Part shown: piece after piece, positions 5,734 through 7,914 of the stretch | Layout: every line of letters starts with the position of its first letter | How positions within the stretch are numbered: position 1 is the first letter of the stretch | Assembly: GCA_937893485.1 (NCBI GenBank) | Contig: CALBJL010000067.1 | Span: forward strand, 1-7,914 | DNA: 7,914 nt | From: an uncultured bacterium | GTDB lineage: Bacteria > Bacillota > Clostridia > Lachnospirales > Lachnospiraceae | Reading direction: 5' to 3' | Notes under the pieces: model-generated | Told to the model about the DNA's origin: nothing | Databases searched by the model: none | The model's input: only the letters and a program-made list of their open reading frames with translations | Position numbers and translations under genes: made by a program

Positions 5734-7914
5734 TTATTTTGTTAATTTCCAGATCTCATCATTGTACTGTGCGATTGTTCGGTCGGATGAGAAGAATCCC
5801 GCCTGGCTGATGTTCTTTAACATCATTTTTGCCCATGCCTTGCGATCCTCATAAGCCGCAAAGATACGATCTCTTGTCGCTACATAATCCTCGTAATCAG
5901 GGAAGGTCATAAACCAGTCTTTGTTTAACAGCTCCTGATACAGACGCTCTAAGTTTTCCTTTACACCGATGCGGAGCATCTCGTCACTCACGATAAAGTC
6001 TACACACTTTTTCAAATCGGCATCCTTTTCATAATACTCCCTTGACACATAATCACCGCGCTCATAGCGGGCAATGACGGTCTCGCTGCTCTCACCGAAA
6101 ATAAAGATATTGTCATTTCCGACCAGCTCAGCGATCTCTACATTTGCTCCGTCCATCGTTCCGATCGTAACCGCACCGTTGAGCATGAACTTCATATTAC
6201 TTGTTCCGGATGCCTCCTTGGATGCCAGAGAGATCTGCTCATCAATGTCACATGCCGGAATCAGCTTTTCTGCCAGAGTCACATTATAGTTTTCTACCAT
6301 GACTACCTGCAAATATGGGCTGACCTCAGGATCATTCGCGATCAGCTCCTGCAGGCACAGAATCAGGTGAATAATATCCTTTGCAATGATATAGGCAGGT
6401 GCAGCCTTTGCGCCGAAAATCACGGTAATCGGACGCTTCGGCAGCTTGCCGCTCTTGATCTCAAAATATTTATGAATTACATATAGTGCATTTAACTGCT
6501 GTCTCTTGTATTCGTGCAGACGCTTGATCTGAATATCAAAGACCGCATTTTCAGCCAGCTCAATATTCTGTGTGCGCTTCATGTAATCTCTCAAAATTGC
6601 TTTTCTCGCATCCTTGACTGCGAGCAGCTTTTCCAGTACCGCATCATCATTTAAGAACTGCTCGAGTTTTTTCAGCTCCATTGCATCCTTCTTAAATCCC
6701 GGTCCGATCAGCTCCTCGATCAGCTTTGCCAGTTCCGGATTGCTGTAGAGCAGCCAGCGGCGGAACGTGATACCGTTCGTCTTGTTATTGAATTTCTCCG
6801 GATAGAGCTCATAAAACTTGTGCAGTTCGGTCTTTTTCAAAATCTCTGTGTGCAGCGCTGCTACACCGTTGACGCTGATGCCGTAATGGATATCGATATG
6901 TGCCATACATACGCAGTCATCCTTATTGATAATCGCTACATCAGGATCATTGCACTTCTTATTGACACGCGCATCCAGCTCACGGATAATCGGCATAAGC
7001 TGCGGAACCGCTTTTTTCATAAAAGCAACCGGCCATTTTTCGAGTGCCTCTGCGAGAATCGTATGGTTCGTGTACGCACAGGTCCTGGATACGACTTTGA
7101 TCGCCTCATCTAATGTCTGTCCGTGCTCCTGCAGCAGGCGGATCAGCTCGGGAATTACCATCGTCGGATGGGTATCATTGATCTGGATCACTGCATAGTC
7201 ATACAGATCATACAAATTTGATCCCTTTGCCTGTGCCTCATCCAGAATCAGATGCGCCGCATTGCTGACCATAAAATACTGCTGATAAACACGCAGCAGG
7301 CGGCCTGCATCGTCGCTGTCATCCGGATACAGAAATAATGTAAGGTTTTTTGCGATATCTTTTTTATTAAATTCGATATTATCTGATCCAACGATCGACT
7401 CATCCACGGTCTCGACATCAAACAGATGCAGCTTGGTCGTACGGTTCTCATAACCGACAACATCAATATCATACATTCTGGATTTTAACTGGAATCCGCC
7501 AAACTCGATATTGTATGTCGTATCGGTCGGACGCAGCCAGCTATGCTCTGTCATCCACGGATTCGGTGTCTCACTCTGTAAGTGATTGCGGAACACCTGC
7601 TTGAACAAACCATAGTGATAATTTAATCCGACACCGTCGCCATTGAGTCCGAGTGTCGCGATCGAATCCAGAAAACATGCTGCCAGACGGCCGAGTCCAC
7701 CATTTCCGAGTGACGGCTCTGTCTCGAGCTCCTCAATGGCAGCAAGTGATTTGCCGCACTTTTCGAGTTCTGCCTTTACTTCATCATACAAACCGAGATT
7801 GATCAGGTTATTGGATAACAGCTTGCCGATCAAAAATTCTGCAGATATATAATACAGCTTCTTTTTGCCCTCGTTGCTCTCCTTCTCCTTTGCAGCTTCC
7901 TTCACATACTCTAA
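5734..7914 (-). CDS. glgP: Glycogen/starch/maltodextrin phosphorylase, 5' end beyond the window
   Basis: The enzyme releases glucose-1-phosphate from alpha-1,4-glucan ends using phosphate and pyridoxal phosphate in the cytosol. The frame is open to the last base, giving 726 residues; roughly 25-30 N-terminal residues are probably missing. The GTG at 7905-7903 is internal, not a start, because the frame continues upstream as LEY. Landmarks in window numbering are LYYISAEFLIG (20-30), EPSLGNGGLGRLAACFLDS (67-85), the QINDTHPTMV and NKTNGITFRRWL segments, DIQIKRLHEYKRQ, FGAKAAPAY, and EASGTSNMKFMLNGAVTIGT. The lysine of SNMKF (codon 6192-6190, residue 575) is the expected PLP-binding residue. 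The length fits the short bacterial clade without the long eukaryotic regulatory N-terminus. No other glycogen gene is in the window; the gene ends at its own terminator. The choice between glycogen and maltodextrin as main substrate cannot be read from sequence. Confidence 0.95.
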   Translation of the reverse strand, partial: LEYVKEAAKEKESNEGKKKLYYISAEFLIGKLLSNNLINLGLYDEVKAELEKCGKSLAAIEELETEPSLGNGGLGRLAACFLDSIATLGLNGDGVGLNYHYGLFKQVFRNHLQSETPNPWMTEHSWLRPTDTTYNIEFGGFQLKSRMYDIDVVGYENRTTKLHLFDVETVDESIVGSDNIEFNKKDIAKNLTLFLYPDDSDDAGRLLRVYQQYFMVSNAAHLILDEAQAKGSNLYDLYDYAVIQINDTHPTMVIPELIRLLQEHGQTLDEAIKVVSRTCAYTNHTILAEALEKWPVAFMKKAVPQLMPIIRELDARVNKKCNDPDVAIINKDDCVCMAHIDIHYGISVNGVAALHTEILKKTELHKFYELYPEKFNNKTNGITFRRWLLYSNPELAKLIEELIGPGFKKDAMELKKLEQFLNDDAVLEKLLAVKDARKAILRDYMKRTQNIELAENAVFDIQIKRLHEYKRQQLNALYVIHKYFEIKSGKLPKRPITVIFGAKAAPAYIIAKDIIHLILCLQELIANDPEVSPYLQVVMVENYNVTLAEKLIPACDIDEQISLASKEASGTSNMKFMLNGAVTIGTMDGANVEIAELVGNDNIFIFGESSETVIARYERGDYVSREYYEKDADLKKCVDFIVSDEMLRIGVKENLERLYQELLNKDWFMTFPDYEDYVATRDRIFAAYEDRKAWAKMMLKNISQAGFFSSDRTIAQYNDEIWKLTK

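Noticed and set aside
7903..7905. GTG as the start of glycogen phosphorylase
   Set aside because: The frame is open to the window edge and the family has a longer N-terminus, so the gene is cut by the window rather than starting here.

Overview
The window looks like a chromosomal piece of an anaerobic Firmicute, most likely a gut Lachnospiraceae (Roseburia/Agathobacter/Butyrivibrio-like). This is inferred from moderate GC, strong AGGAGG-type ribosome binding sites, consensus sigma-A promoters, and the gene families present (DegV, Rossmann/DUF2520, a cytidylate kinase-like protein, a YitT relic and a short clostridial-type glycogen phosphorylase). No rRNA, tRNA, CRISPR array or transposase gene was seen.

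Layout. Bases 1-447 carry no convincing gene. Instead there is a roughly 219-base element (167-385) bounded by a perfect 13-bp inverted repeat and able to fold along most of its length. To its left is a short minus-strand reading frame with an internal stop. A plus-strand NUDIX hydrolase of MutX/MutT type follows (448-909). It converges on a minus-strand pair: a Rossmann/DUF2520 protein (2718-1864) followed by a DegV fatty-acid-binding protein (1816-971), with a promoter at 2768-2797 and a likely terminator just past degV.

Between 2774 and 3023 lies a heavily deleted YitT-family gene. It keeps its ribosome binding site, N-terminus, a central glycine motif and C-terminus, but little else. Upstream of it on the minus strand is a compact three-gene unit: a small signal-peptide protein of unknown function (5581-5120), an ArsB/NhaD-type ion transporter (5102-3753) and a cytidylate kinase-like protein (3734-3123). 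The gaps are only 17-18 bases. A near-consensus promoter (5625-5653) opens the unit and a strong hairpin (3090-3115) closes it. The right end is filled by glycogen phosphorylase, read on the minus strand, missing its first residues beyond the window edge and ending at its own hairpin (5693-5721).

How they fit together. The genes are mostly unrelated housekeeping functions: nucleotide-pool sanitation, fatty-acid uptake, possible cofactor metabolism and glycogen breakdown. The parts most worth attention are the structured element at the left, the collapsed YitT gene, and the tight unit joining an unknown exported protein, an ion transporter and a kinase-like protein with a non-canonical P-loop.
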